In this document: one piece after another, positions 50,692-59,667 of the stretch
Layout of the letters: each line of letters starts with the position of its first letter
Numbering within the stretch: the stretch's first letter is position 1
Source: Sphaerisporangium sp040683095
Lineage (GTDB): Bacteria > Actinomycetota > Actinomycetes > Streptosporangiales > Streptosporangiaceae
Assembly (NCBI RefSeq): GCF_040683095.1
Contig: NZ_JBFBCI010000028.1
Coordinates: forward strand, 1-64,000
Reading direction: 5' to 3'
DNA: 64,000 bases
The notes under the pieces: generated by a model
What the model was told of the DNA's origin: nothing
The model's database searches: none
Seen by the model: only the letters and a program-made list of their open reading frames with translations
Made by a program: the position numbers and the translations under genes

Positions 50692-51891
50692 TCAGGTTCC
50701 GGCGAGCGCCACGGTCGGCGAGAGGCGGGCCGCGCGCATCGCCGGGTAGAGGCCGGCGACCGTGCCGATGACCAGCGTCGCCGCCAGCGCGCCGCCCACC
50801 GCCCAGGACGGGACCACCGCCGGCCATCCCTTCACCAGCGCGTACGCCGTCGTGGCCCCCGCGCCGAGTACGGTCCCCACGGCCCCGCCGAGGGCCGACA
50901 GCAGCAACGACTCGGCGAGGAACTGGAGCCGTACCTGCCCGCGCGTAGCCCCGAGGGACCGGCGCAGGCCGATCTCGCGGCGGCGTTCCAGCACCGAGAT
51001 CACCATCGTGTTGGCGACACCGACCCCGCCCACCAGCAGCGCCACCGCGCCGAGCCCGAGCAGCAGGTTCGTGAACGCCCCCGCCGCGGCGGCCTTGGCC
51101 GCGAGCGCGTCCGACGGGCGGCTCACGTCCACCTGGTCGGGGTTCTCGGGGTTGACCGTGCGCGGCAGCACGGCCCGTACGGCCTCCACCGACGCGTCGT
51201 CCGACCGCTCGTAGATCTTGGTCGGGTGCCCGTCGAAGCCCAGGTAGCGCTCGGCGGCCGGCCAGCCCATGAGCGCGGACCGCTCGATCTCCGGGGCCAG
51301 CGGCATCGCGTCGAGGATGCCGACCACCGTGAACCAGCGACCCGAGATCCACACCCGCGGCCCCACCCGATCGATGCCGAGCAGGCGCGCGGCGAGCGAA
51401 CCCAGCACGACGGCGGGCCGGTCGGCGTTGGCGGCGTTCAGCCACGTCCCCTGGCGGACGGTTCCCTCCAGGGTCGCGGCGAGCTCCATGGTGGCCGCCT
51501 GGACGGCGATGCCGCCGGTGACCTCCTCGGGGATGCGGTTCGTCCTGCGGACCGTGGCCTCCACGGCGCCCGTCGCGGCGGCCGTGGTCACCGGGCCGAT
51601 CCTGCGGACCATGTCCACCGACTCCTCCGGCAGCTCGGCGTCGTCGCCGAACATGGTGCGGCCGGGCTCGACGGTGAGCAGGTTCGTCCCGAGGCGGTCG
51701 AGCCGGCGCAGCAGTTCCTCCCTCGAGGAGGACGAGATGCCGATGACGGCGACCATCGTGGCGATGCCGATCGCGATGCCGAGGGCCGACAGCACGACGC
51801 GCGCGGGCCGCGTCCGCAGGCCGGCCGCGCCGACCCGCACCACGTCCCGCGATCCGAGCCGCGCCGGGACGAGCCCGGCCCTCGCCCTCAC
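50692..51891 (-). CDS. MacB/FtsX-type ABC transporter permease
   Basis: 399 residues from GTG 51891, overlapping the ATPase stop by 4 nt. Helix 1 (VVLSALGIAIGIATMVAVIGIS), a large extracellular domain, then three C-terminal helices with LGAVALLVGGVGVANTMVISVLERRREIGLRRSLGATRGQVRLQF in sections, the FtsX signature. Fourth-last gene product of an exporter operon: adaptor, ATPase, permease. It exports peptides or antibiotics rather than importing. Confidence 0.92.
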   Translation of the reverse strand: MRARAGLVPARLGSRDVVRVGAAGLRTRPARVVLSALGIAIGIATMVAVIGISSSSREELLRRLDRLGTNLLTVEPGRTMFGDDAELPEESVDMVRRIGPVTTAAATGAVEATVRRTNRIPEEVTGGIAVQAATMELAATLEGTVRQGTWLNAANADRPAVVLGSLAARLLGIDRVGPRVWISGRWFTVVGILDAMPLAPEIERSALMGWPAAERYLGFDGHPTKIYERSDDASVEAVRAVLPRTVNPENPDQVDVSRPSDALAAKAAAAGAFTNLLLGLGAVALLVGGVGVANTMVISVLERRREIGLRRSLGATRGQVRLQFLAESLLLSALGGAVGTVLGAGATTAYALVKGWPAVVPSWAVGGALAATLVIGTVAGLYPAMRAARLSPTVALAGT

Positions 51892-52613
51892 GCCGACCCC
51901 CTTCCCGGCCTCGCACTCGCCGGGGGACGTCGGCCGGTGCCGGGGCCGTCGTCGGAGGCGATCAGGCCGTCCTTGACCCGCACCCGGCGCGGGGCCCAGG
52001 TGGCGATCTCGCCGTCGTGCGTGATGACCGCGATCGTCGTGCCGGAGGTGTGCAGGGCCCCGAGCACCTCCAGCACCTCGGCCCCGGCCGCCGAGTCGAG
52101 GTTGCCGGTCGGCTCGTCGGCCAGCAGCAGCGGCGGGTCCCCCACGACGGCGCGGGCCACGGCGACCCGCTGCTGTTCCCCGCCGGAGAGCTGGTGGGGC
52201 CGGTGGCCGAGCCGGTGCCCGAGGCCCACGCGTTCGAGGGCCGCGGCGGCCCGCTCGCGCCGTTCCCGCAGGCCGGGGCCGCTGTACAGCAGGCCGTCGG
52301 CGACGTTGTCGAGTGCGGAGGTCCCCGGCGACAGGTGGAACTGCTGGAACACGAACCCGATGTGGCGGGCGCGCAGCGCGGACAGCTCGCGGTCCGACAG
52401 CTCCCCCACCTCGTACCCCGCGATGCTGACATTTCCCGATGTGGGACGGTCCAGCGTGCCGATCATGTGGAGCAGTGTGGACTTGCCCGACCCGGACGGC
52501 CCGACGATGGCCAGCAGTTCCCCCGGCTCGACCGTCACGCTCACCCCGCGCAGCGCCTCGACGTGCCCGGCGTAGGTCTTGTGCACGTCCGTGAGGCGGA
52601 CGATGGCGGTCAC
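51888..52613 (-). CDS. MacB-type ABC transporter ATP-binding protein
   Basis: 241 residues from GTG 52613, overlapping the adaptor stop (GTGA). Walker A GPSGSGKST near 40, Q-loop FVFQQFHL, signature LSGGEQQRVAVARA, Walker B LLLADEPTGNLD and H-loop VITHDGE. LolD/MacB subgroup. It energises the permease encoded immediately downstream. Confidence 0.95.
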   Translation of the reverse strand: MTAIVRLTDVHKTYAGHVEALRGVSVTVEPGELLAIVGPSGSGKSTLLHMIGTLDRPTSGNVSIAGYEVGELSDRELSALRARHIGFVFQQFHLSPGTSALDNVADGLLYSGPGLRERRERAAAALERVGLGHRLGHRPHQLSGGEQQRVAVARAVVGDPPLLLADEPTGNLDSAAGAEVLEVLGALHTSGTTIAVITHDGEIATWAPRRVRVKDGLIASDDGPGTGRRPPASARPGRGSA

Positions 52614-53698
52614 CGGGCCGGCACCCCGACCTTCATGCCCTCGGCCAGCCCGTCGCCGGAGACCTCGACACGGCCCCCGCCGTACGCGCCGGTCTTCACC
52701 GCGACGACGCGGGTGGACGAACCGTCCACGACCTCCACGCCGAACCCGCCCTCGGCGAGCGCGAGCAGCGCGTCCACCGGCACCGAGAGCACGTTCTTCA
52801 CGCGCTCGCTCTCCATGGCGACGGTGACCGGCGCCTGGTCCAGCCGTCCGACCTTCTTGGCGGAGGCGAGCGAGATCTCCACGTCGATCGTCGCGCCCCC
52901 GCCGCCCCCGCCTGGCTGACCGTCGCCGCCGGACGCCACCGCCACCGTGCCGACCTCGCTGATCTTCCCCTTGACCTGCGCGCCCCCAGGCAGCTCGATC
53001 GTCACCCCGGCCCCCTTCCTGGCCATGGACTGGTCGTCGGTGTCCAGGTCGACGTGGACGGTGCGGCGGGTCGAGGTCACCGACAGCGCCCGGCGTCCCG
53101 GGGCCGCCGGGTCCCCCACCTCGACATCCGCGCCCGACACCCGCACCGGGCCGGGGAGGAAGACGACCTGGGCCGCGTCCACCGTCCCGGTCTCGGGCAG
53201 GCCCCGGTCCTCCTGCCAGTCCAGGACCGCCTGCCGGGTGGCGGAGGTGAACTCCTCGTCCACCGTCATGTCGTCCCCGTACCCGAGGGCCTTCAGGTTG
53301 CGTTCGAGCTGCCGCACGTCGGGCCCGTCCGATACGCCGAGGCGCAGCGGACGGTACAGCGGCAGCGTCCCGTACATCAGCACGAGCGGCTTGCGGTCGA
53401 TCTTCAGCAGGGGGCGGCCGCGCGCCACCGTCGTCCCCTTCTTCGCGACCGCCGTCACCGTGCCCGCCGCCCCCGCGTACACCCGGCGCTCGCCCGCGTA
53501 CGTCAGCTTGCCGTCCACCGAGGTCGTGTCCACCAGGTCGCCGCGTACGACCTCCGCCGTGCCCGCCGGCAGGGGCTTCCCGGACGGCTCGGCCGTGCCC
53601 GGCCGCGCGTTCATCACCGCCGCCGCCGTCGCCGCCCCGGCCAGGGCCACCGTCACCCCGATCCCGGCCGACAGGGCGGCCAGGCGCCGAACTCCCAT
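52610..53698 (-). CDS. efflux adaptor (HlyD/MacA-like) with peptidoglycan-binding domain
   Basis: 362 residues. One N-terminal transmembrane anchor (residues 5-29). A biotinyl-lipoyl-like beta domain (RRVYAGAAGTVTAVAKKGTTVARG) is interrupted by a PG_binding_1 module (DVRQLERNLKALGYGDDM ... TRQAVLDWQEDRGLPETG), followed by HlyD-like beta barrels. A Gly-rich insert lies near 265-278. It links the MacB-type exporter to the cell wall. First gene of the operon, 196 bp from a divergent two-component system that likely controls it. Confidence 0.9.
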   Translation of the reverse strand: MGVRRLAALSAGIGVTVALAGAATAAAVMNARPGTAEPSGKPLPAGTAEVVRGDLVDTTSVDGKLTYAGERRVYAGAAGTVTAVAKKGTTVARGRPLLKIDRKPLVLMYGTLPLYRPLRLGVSDGPDVRQLERNLKALGYGDDMTVDEEFTSATRQAVLDWQEDRGLPETGTVDAAQVVFLPGPVRVSGADVEVGDPAAPGRRALSVTSTRRTVHVDLDTDDQSMARKGAGVTIELPGGAQVKGKISEVGTVAVASGGDGQPGGGGGGATIDVEISLASAKKVGRLDQAPVTVAMESERVKNVLSVPVDALLALAEGGFGVEVVDGSSTRVVAVKTGAYGGGRVEVSGDGLAEGMKVGVPAR

Positions 53699-53894
53699 AA
53701 CGTGTCACCTCCGCGCGCCACGGGACCCACGCCCGTCGGCACAGCCGGTTTTCTAGCCGCGCGCCGATTAGCGGCGGATAAGTCCGGCGGCGCTTCCCGC
53801 GCGCTTACCAGTGCCTAACGCTGGATGGTCCACGCTGGTCAGTCGCGGTCTCGCGCGAGGCCGTCGTGAACCGGTGGATTGGGGTGCTGGGAAG

Positions 53895-54584
53895 ATGCGT
53901 GTGCTCGTCGTCGAGGACGAGGAGGAGCTCGCCGACGCCATCGTCCACGGGCTGCGGCGGCGGGCCATGGCCGTGGACGTGGCCTACGACGGCGCCGACG
54001 CGGCGGACCGGCTCGCGTACGTGCACTACGACGTCGTCGTCCTGGACCGGGACCTGCCCGGACTCCACGGGGACGAGGTGTGCCAGGGGCTGGCGGAGGC
54101 GGGGTCGGCGAGCCGGGTGCTCATGCTGACCGCCGCCGCGCGCGTCGGCGATCGGGTCCGCGGCCTGTCGCTCGGGGCCGACGACTACCTCGTCAAGCCG
54201 TTCGCGTTCGCCGAGCTGGCCGCGCGGATCCGCGCGCTGGCCCGCAGGACCGCGCCCGCCCGGCCGGCCGTCCTCGAAGTCGCGGGCGTACGGCTGGACC
54301 TGGCGGCGCGCACGGCCGCCCGGGACGGGGTCGCGGTGGCGCTCACCCGCAAGGAGTTCGCGGTACTCACGGAGCTGATGCGCGCGGAGGGGGCCACGCT
54401 GTCGCCGCGCGAGGTGGTGGCGCGGGCCTGGGACGAGAACATCGAGTCGGGAACGGGGGCGTTGCGGGTGACGATCACCACGCTGCGCAGGAAGCTGGGC
54501 GCCGAGGTCATCGAGACCGTGCCCGGCGTCGGGTACCGGGTGGGCCGGCCCGCGGGGGCGCGAAGCGATGGGAGGGAACCGTGA
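53895..54584 (+). CDS. OmpR/PhoB-type response regulator
   Basis: 229 residues from ATG 53895. Receiver domain: VLVVEDEEELADAI, phospho-acceptor Asp in VVVLDRDLPGLHG near 51, and DDYLVKPF. The C-terminal winged helix contains LTRKEFAVLTELMRAEG and TTLRRKLGAEVIETVPGVGYRVG. Its stop overlaps the kinase start by 4 nt. It is divergent from the MacB-type operon. Confidence 0.95.
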   Translation: MRVLVVEDEEELADAIVHGLRRRAMAVDVAYDGADAADRLAYVHYDVVVLDRDLPGLHGDEVCQGLAEAGSASRVLMLTAAARVGDRVRGLSLGADDYLVKPFAFAELAARIRALARRTAPARPAVLEVAGVRLDLAARTAARDGVAVALTRKEFAVLTELMRAEGATLSPREVVARAWDENIESGTGALRVTITTLRRKLGAEVIETVPGVGYRVGRPAGARSDGREP

Positions 54585-55843
54585 CGGGACGGGTGCCGTC
54601 CGCCGTACGGGCGCCGCGGGCGGTTCGCGTACGGGCGGGGCTGCGGACGGTTCGGGTGCCGGGGGCGCTGCGGCGCGCGCCCGGCCTGCGGGGCCGGCTG
54701 ACGCTCATCTACACCGGCCTGTTCTTCGCGGCCGGCACCACGTTGCTGTGGGTGACGTACCTGCTCACGGCCCGCGCGCTGGACCGCGAGTTCTACCTGT
54801 CCCTGCCGTCGGCCCCGCTCCCCGAGCCGACGCCGGGGCAGGCGGACCGGAAGTTCCTGGCCGTCAGCCTCCCCAAGGCCCTCGTGACGCGGATCGAACA
54901 GGGCAAGGCGCAGGTGCTGCAGGACCTGTTCCAGAACTCGGCGCTCGTCATGGTGGGGATCGGGGCGCTGGCGATCATCCTCGGGTACGTGGTCGTGGCC
55001 CGGGTGCTGCGCCCGCTGCACCGCGTCACCGAGGCCGCCGAACGGCTGTCGGAGAGCACCCTGCACGAGCGCATCGCGCTCAGCGGGCCGCAGGACGACG
55101 TCAAACGCCTCGCCGACACCTTCGACGCGATGCTGGACCGGCTCCAGCGGGCCTTCGACGCCCAGCGGCGCTTCGCTCTCAACGCCTCGCACGAGCTGCG
55201 CACACCGCTGGCGATCAACCGGACGCTGCTGGAGGTCGCGCTGGAGGAGCCGGACGCCTCCGAGGACCTCACCCGGCTCGGCAAGGCGCTGCTCGCCACC
55301 AACGCGCGGCACGAGCGGCTGATCGAGGGTCTGCTGATGCTCACCCGGTCCGAGCACGAGCTGGTCGCCCGCAAGCCGGTGGACATCGAGGACGTCACAC
55401 TCGGGGTGGTGGAGCTGCTGGAGCCCACGGCGCGGCGCAGGCACATCACCGTCACCGAGCGGCTGGGCCCGGGCGTGGCGGACGGCGATCCGGTACTGAT
55501 CGAGCGGTGCGTGTTCAACCTGGTGGAGAACGCGCTCAAGTACAACGTGAAGGACGGGGTGGTGGAGGTGGAGGTGGGCACCGAAGACGGAGATGTCGTG
55601 ATTCGGGTGGCGAACACCGGTCCGCTCATCCCGGCGTACGAGGTGGCCGACCTCTTCGAGCCCTTCCACCGGCTGCGCGAGCGCGTCGGCTCGGCCCAGG
55701 GATCCGGCCTCGGCCTGTCCATCGTCCGCGCGATCGTCACCGCCCACGGCGGCGAGGTGGAGGCGGCGCCCCGCGCCGAGGGCGGCCTCACGATCACCGT
55801 GCGCCTGCCCTCCGCGGCCCGCGTCCCCGAGCCCGCACGGTGA
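54581..55843 (+). CDS. two-component sensor histidine kinase (EnvZ-type)
   Basis: 420 residues from GTG 54581 with GGGAGGGAA upstream. Two transmembrane helices (about 44-66 and 123-147) surround a short external loop. A HAMP domain precedes HisKA NASHELRTPLAINRTLLE (His near 207), then N-box NLVENALKYNV and G-box GSGLGLSIVRAIVTAHGG. It partners the upstream regulator and probably senses cell-envelope or antibiotic stress for the divergent exporter. Confidence 0.95.
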   Translation: MTGRVPSAVRAPRAVRVRAGLRTVRVPGALRRAPGLRGRLTLIYTGLFFAAGTTLLWVTYLLTARALDREFYLSLPSAPLPEPTPGQADRKFLAVSLPKALVTRIEQGKAQVLQDLFQNSALVMVGIGALAIILGYVVVARVLRPLHRVTEAAERLSESTLHERIALSGPQDDVKRLADTFDAMLDRLQRAFDAQRRFALNASHELRTPLAINRTLLEVALEEPDASEDLTRLGKALLATNARHERLIEGLLMLTRSEHELVARKPVDIEDVTLGVVELLEPTARRRHITVTERLGPGVADGDPVLIERCVFNLVENALKYNVKDGVVEVEVGTEDGDVVIRVANTGPLIPAYEVADLFEPFHRLRERVGSAQGSGLGLSIVRAIVTAHGGEVEAAPRAEGGLTITVRLPSAARVPEPAR

Positions 55844-55963
55844 ACGTACTCCCCCGCGATCGTCACCGCGCTCCCGGCGCGGACGGGTGTACCGCCCCGG
55901 CGGGGGCGGCACGTGAGGTCTCCCGCCGCGCGGACGGCCGACCCGTCCCCGAGCCCGACCGTC

Positions 55964-56488
55964 CTACGGCCGGCTCGGGGCGCCCGGGAGGAACTCCTCG
56001 CACGCCTTCTGCGCCGCCTCGAACTTCTTGCCGTCCATGTTCGCGCTCTTGGGGATCTTGATCATGCCCTCCCCCGGGGCGGGGTCGGGCATGTCCACAC
56101 CGTGCTCGCGCATGCACTGCGCGAACTTCAGCGCCGCGTCCCGGAACTTGGGATCGTCGGCCCTCTTCGCTTCGCCGCCCTGCATGTACTTGCCGCACTC
56201 CTTCTGGGCGGCCTCCATCTTGTTCCTGTCCCCGCCCGTGATCCGTAGCTGGATCCTGCCGCCGGGCTCCGGGTCCTTCACGTCGATCCCGTGCTCGCGC
56301 ATGCACTGGGCGAACTTGAACGGATCGCTCGACGACGTGGCCGACGGCGACGCGCTCGCCGCGCTGGTTCCGTTCCCGGCCGAGGCGACCCCCGTCCCCT
56401 CCTTCGGCGCCCCGCACCCGGCCACCGCGAGCGCGGGGACCACGCCGACCACCACACCGGCCACCAGGGCCAACCGCCGGACACTCAT
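55964..56488 (-). CDS. lipoprotein with duplicated FAQCMREHG motif
   Basis: 174 residues from ATG 56488. Lipoprotein signal with lipobox LAVAGC. After a Ser/Ala-rich linker, the sequence FAQCMREHGIDVKDPEPGG occurs, and a second copy FAQCMREHGVDMPDPAPGE appears about 70 residues later. Each is followed by an AAQKEC or AAQKACEEF stretch, so the protein is an internal duplication with paired cysteines. It is common in actinomycetes near MacB-like exporters; its function is unknown. It lies just past the two-component genes, on the opposite strand. Confidence 0.85.
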   Translation of the reverse strand: MSVRRLALVAGVVVGVVPALAVAGCGAPKEGTGVASAGNGTSAASASPSATSSSDPFKFAQCMREHGIDVKDPEPGGRIQLRITGGDRNKMEAAQKECGKYMQGGEAKRADDPKFRDAALKFAQCMREHGVDMPDPAPGEGMIKIPKSANMDGKKFEAAQKACEEFLPGAPSRP

Positions 56489-56751
56489 CTCGTCCTCCTC
56501 CTCGAGCCCCAGGCCGGACGCCTGGCGGGCAAGCCCATGTCTACGGAGGCGGGGATTAGCGAGGGGTAAGCCATCCACCGGGAGGGAGCCCGAGGGGTAG
56601 GCCATCGGGAGTCCAGGCCATCGGGAGTCCCGGGCCGCCGCTGGAGGACACCTTCGGGTGCTCCGCCAGATAGGGTCGTCTGGTACCGGTTGGTCCTGAC
56701 CAGTGCCGCGATGGGACCGCCCGTGAGTTCACGCCCCGAACAGAAACCGGA

Positions 56752-58272
56752 ATGATGACCCCACGCGACTCACGAGCCACCTCCGAGTCCGTTCCCGGTG
56801 TCGTGCCAGGAACCGCACCCGGCACCGCGCCGGAACCCGCCCCCGAGGCGGCGCCCGGCACCGTCCCCGCGGCAGCGCCCGACACCTTGCCAGAGACCGT
56901 GTCCCGCACCGTGCCTGAGGCCGTATCCAGCACCATGTCCGAGGCTGCGTCCGAGGCGGCATCCGGCACCGTGCCCAAAGCCGTGTCCGAAACCGTGCCC
57001 GAAGCCGTGCCCAAGACCGTGCCCGAGGCCGTATCCAAGACCGTGCCCGAGGCCGTGTCCGAAGCTGCGTCCGAGGCGGTCTCCGGCACCAGTCCGGGGG
57101 CGACCGAGGCGGGTCCGTCCGCCGCCGTCCGGGCCGCGAACGCCGTGCGACTGCCGGAACCCTGGGCGTCCGCGGCCATCACCATCGTGCTGCCCACGTA
57201 CAACGAGGCCGGCAACCTGCCCGTCATCCTGGGCGCCCTGTTCGCGCTGCCCCTGCCCGGCCTGCGCGTGCTCGTCGTGGACGACAACTCCCCCGACGGC
57301 ACCGGCGACCTCGCCGAGCGTCTCGCCGCCGACGAGTACGGCCGCGACCGGCTGTCCGTCCTGCACCGCCCCGGCAAGCAGGGCCTCGGCCGCGCGTACG
57401 TCCACGGCATGAGCCACGCGCTCGACCAGGGCGCAGCCTACGTGGTGCAGATGGACGCCGACCTGTCCCACCCGCCCGAGGCCATCCCGCAGATGCTCGG
57501 CACGCTGCTGTCCACCGAGGCCGATGTCGTCATCGGCAGCCGCTACGCCACGGGCGGCAAACTCGCCGAGGACTGGTCGTTCCGCCGCAAGGCCCTGTCG
57601 GCGTGGGCGAACTTCTACGTCCGCGTGCTGCTCCACCTGCGCGTCCGCGACGTCACCGCCGGTTTCAAGCTCTGGCGCCGCGAGACGCTGGACGCGATCG
57701 ACGTCGCGGGCGTCACCAGCAACGGGTACGCCTTCCAGGTCGAGATGAACTACCGGACGCTGCGGCAGGGCCTGAAGATCGTCGAGGTGCCCATCCGGTT
57801 CGAGGAACGCCGCGACGGGCAGAGCAAGATGAGCCTCGCCGTCCAGCTCGAATCAGCCCTGATGCCCTTCAAACTCCGCCGCGACGCCGCCCGCCACCCC
57901 ACCCCACTCCCCAGCCCGCCCGACGAAACGTCCGGTAGCACGACCAGCAGCGCGCCTGACGACACAGCCAACGGAGCGTCCACCGGCCCGTCCGACGGCG
58001 CAGCCCACGGTCCATCCAACGGCACGACCAACGGCCCATCCGACGACACAGCTGGCGACGTGGCCAACGGCCCCTCTATCGACACAGCCAGCGGCACGAT
58101 CAACGGCACAGCCGGCGGTCCATCCAACGGCACCGCCAGCCGCACGACCAATGGCACGGCCAGCGGTCCATCCAACGGCACCGCTAACGGCCCATCCATC
58201 GACACAGCCAGCCGCACGACCAACGGGCCATCCAGCGGCACGGCCCTCGCCTCGGCCTCCCAGGACGACTGA
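56752..58272 (+). CDS. polyprenol-monophosphomannose synthase with low-complexity tails
   Basis: 506 residues. The GT2 core (about 143-382) shows ITIVLPTYNEAGNLPVILGA, VVDDNSPDGTGDLAERL, QMDADLSHPPEAIPQML (D-x-D-like metal site) and VTAGFKLWRRETLDAIDV. It makes polyprenyl-phosphate-mannose, the donor for lipoglycan and protein mannosylation, at the membrane's inner face. The first about 105 residues are repeats built on (A/T)VPEAV-type units, and the last about 120 are Asn/Gly/Thr/Ser repeats such as TNGTASGPSNGTA. Typical family members are about 250 residues, so both tails are additions. There is no membrane domain or fused acyltransferase. Confidence 0.9.
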   Translation: MMTPRDSRATSESVPGVVPGTAPGTAPEPAPEAAPGTVPAAAPDTLPETVSRTVPEAVSSTMSEAASEAASGTVPKAVSETVPEAVPKTVPEAVSKTVPEAVSEAASEAVSGTSPGATEAGPSAAVRAANAVRLPEPWASAAITIVLPTYNEAGNLPVILGALFALPLPGLRVLVVDDNSPDGTGDLAERLAADEYGRDRLSVLHRPGKQGLGRAYVHGMSHALDQGAAYVVQMDADLSHPPEAIPQMLGTLLSTEADVVIGSRYATGGKLAEDWSFRRKALSAWANFYVRVLLHLRVRDVTAGFKLWRRETLDAIDVAGVTSNGYAFQVEMNYRTLRQGLKIVEVPIRFEERRDGQSKMSLAVQLESALMPFKLRRDAARHPTPLPSPPDETSGSTTSSAPDDTANGASTGPSDGAAHGPSNGTTNGPSDDTAGDVANGPSIDTASGTINGTAGGPSNGTASRTTNGTASGPSNGTANGPSIDTASRTTNGPSSGTALASASQDD

Positions 58273-58323
58273 GGCTCGTCCTCCTCCCGGCCCTCCCTCT
58301 GTGCCCGGGGCGTGCGTGATGGG

Positions 58324-59328
58324 TCAGGGGTTCTCGCGGAGGGTCCGGGCGTTCTGGTGGGCCTTGGTGGCGCGGCGGGCTGCTTTATCGCGTTCGCGTT
58401 CGGCCATCGTGAGGCGTTTGCCGGCGATCTCCTGGCGGTGCAGGGCGGCGGCGAGTTCGTCCCGCAGGCGGTCCACCTCGTCGCCTGCCGCCGTACGGGC
58501 CTCGTCGGCCTCGCGGGCCTCCGCCTGCCATTCGGCGAGCGCGCGGTCGGCGTCCCGCGCCTCCCGCTCGGCGGCCGCGATCCGCTCGGCGACCCGCCTA
58601 CGACGCTCGTCCTCCTCCCGCCGCCGATTTTCCTCCCGTTCGCGCTTCTGCCGCTCCGCCCGCTCCTGCTTCTCGCGCTCCCGTTTGTCTCGCTCACGCA
58701 CGTCCGGTGCGCGTTCGTGCTGCTCGGCCCGCTCACGCTTGTCCGGCTCGGCACGCTCGTGCTTCTTCTGCCGCTCCCGCTCGCGTTCGGCAGGGCCTTC
58801 GGGTTCCGGCGCGCCGACGACCGGGGCGGGGGCATGCTCGGCCGGTTCGGGGAAGCCTCCGGCGGGGGCGAAGCCCACGTAGCCGCGGGGCTGCGCCAGC
58901 CGGCCGGCGCGCACCTCGTCGGCCACGTCCGGGTCCATCGTGGCGGCGTGCAGGGTGTCCTCGACCTCACGGACCGCGGGCTCGCGCAGCGGACGCCCGG
59001 CCTCGTCGGCGAGGGCCTGGGCCCTCCGGAGCAGGCGGGAGACCAGCTCGCCGCGCCGCTGGTCCAGCTCGCCGATCCGCCCGCCGGACGTCCACGCGGC
59101 CCGTAGCTCGTCACCGAGGTCGAGCAGGCGGCCGACCTCGTCCGGCGCGGACCTGGCCAGTTGGTTGGTCGCCCACGCCGACACGGTGGGCCGCCGGAGC
59201 CCGGCGATCCGCTTGGCCAGCCCGGCGTCCCCGCCCTTCTTCGCCTCGGCCGCGAGCCGCTTGCGCGTCTCGACGAAGTCCTCGGGCGCGCCCGCGTAGA
59301 GCTCGTCAACCGCCGAAGACAGATCCAC
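58324..59328 (-). CDS. conserved actinobacterial protein with charged coiled coil
   Basis: 334 residues from GTG 59328. The N-terminal about 140 residues (LYAGAPEDFVETRKRLAAEAKKGGDAGLAKRIAGLRRPTVSAWATNQLAR in sections) form a conserved helical domain. After a Pro-rich linker comes a long Arg/Glu-rich coiled coil (about 185-330). The N-terminal part is often seen in actinomycetes as an uncharacterised protein; no enzyme motif is visible. It is cytoplasmic and lies beside an acquired-looking segment. Confidence 0.75.
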   Translation of the reverse strand: MDLSSAVDELYAGAPEDFVETRKRLAAEAKKGGDAGLAKRIAGLRRPTVSAWATNQLARSAPDEVGRLLDLGDELRAAWTSGGRIGELDQRRGELVSRLLRRAQALADEAGRPLREPAVREVEDTLHAATMDPDVADEVRAGRLAQPRGYVGFAPAGGFPEPAEHAPAPVVGAPEPEGPAERERERQKKHERAEPDKRERAEQHERAPDVRERDKREREKQERAERQKREREENRRREEDERRRRVAERIAAAEREARDADRALAEWQAEAREADEARTAAGDEVDRLRDELAAALHRQEIAGKRLTMAERERDKAARRATKAHQNARTLRENP

Positions 59329-59460
59329 ACCAATCTCTTACCCGCCCATACCCTCCGGATCCACCCCTGCTCCCCCCATCCGGGCCGGAAAGGCCGGGAA
59401 CATAGGAAGGACCAGGAAGCTCGGGAAGGCCGGGGAGATCGGGGAGGGCGTGGTCCATCA

Positions 59461-59482
59461 GCAGGGCGTACCGCTGCCCTGC
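59461..59482. other. hairpin in the region before AlbA_2 paralogue 2
   Basis: GCAGGGC, eight bases, GCCCTGC. It lies in the 339-bp gap 59329-59667, which otherwise holds only the operator of the next gene. Role unknown. Confidence 0.35.
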
Positions 59483-59622
59483 CTAGTCCCCGATGGGGTC
59501 ACTCACTGAAGCGCCTGCACCTGCCGCGTACCCGCCGGCCACTGGCGCGAGTGGAGATCCCTACAGCGATGAGCACTTCGTCGCTCAGGGGCACTCAACT
59601 CGTGAGGTACAAGGCACGCCGT

Positions 59623-59660
59623 GTTGTAGGTCTAGTCACCTACAACGGAGTCTTGTAGGT
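59623..59660 (+). promoter_or_regulatory. operator of AlbA_2 paralogue 2: inverted repeat plus extra half-site
   Basis: GTTGTAGGT (59623-59631), CTAGTC, ACCTACAAC (59638-59646) is a perfect 9-bp inverted repeat. A third copy TTGTAGGT is at 59653-59660, seven bases before the GTG start. It has the same design as the site before paralogue 1 but a different sequence. Confidence 0.7.
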
Positions 59661-59667
59661 TTGCCTT

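Noticed and set aside
57940..58260. Tandem repeats as a possible CRISPR-like array
   Set aside because: Codon-phased degenerate repeats inside one open frame, without constant repeats or unique spacers.
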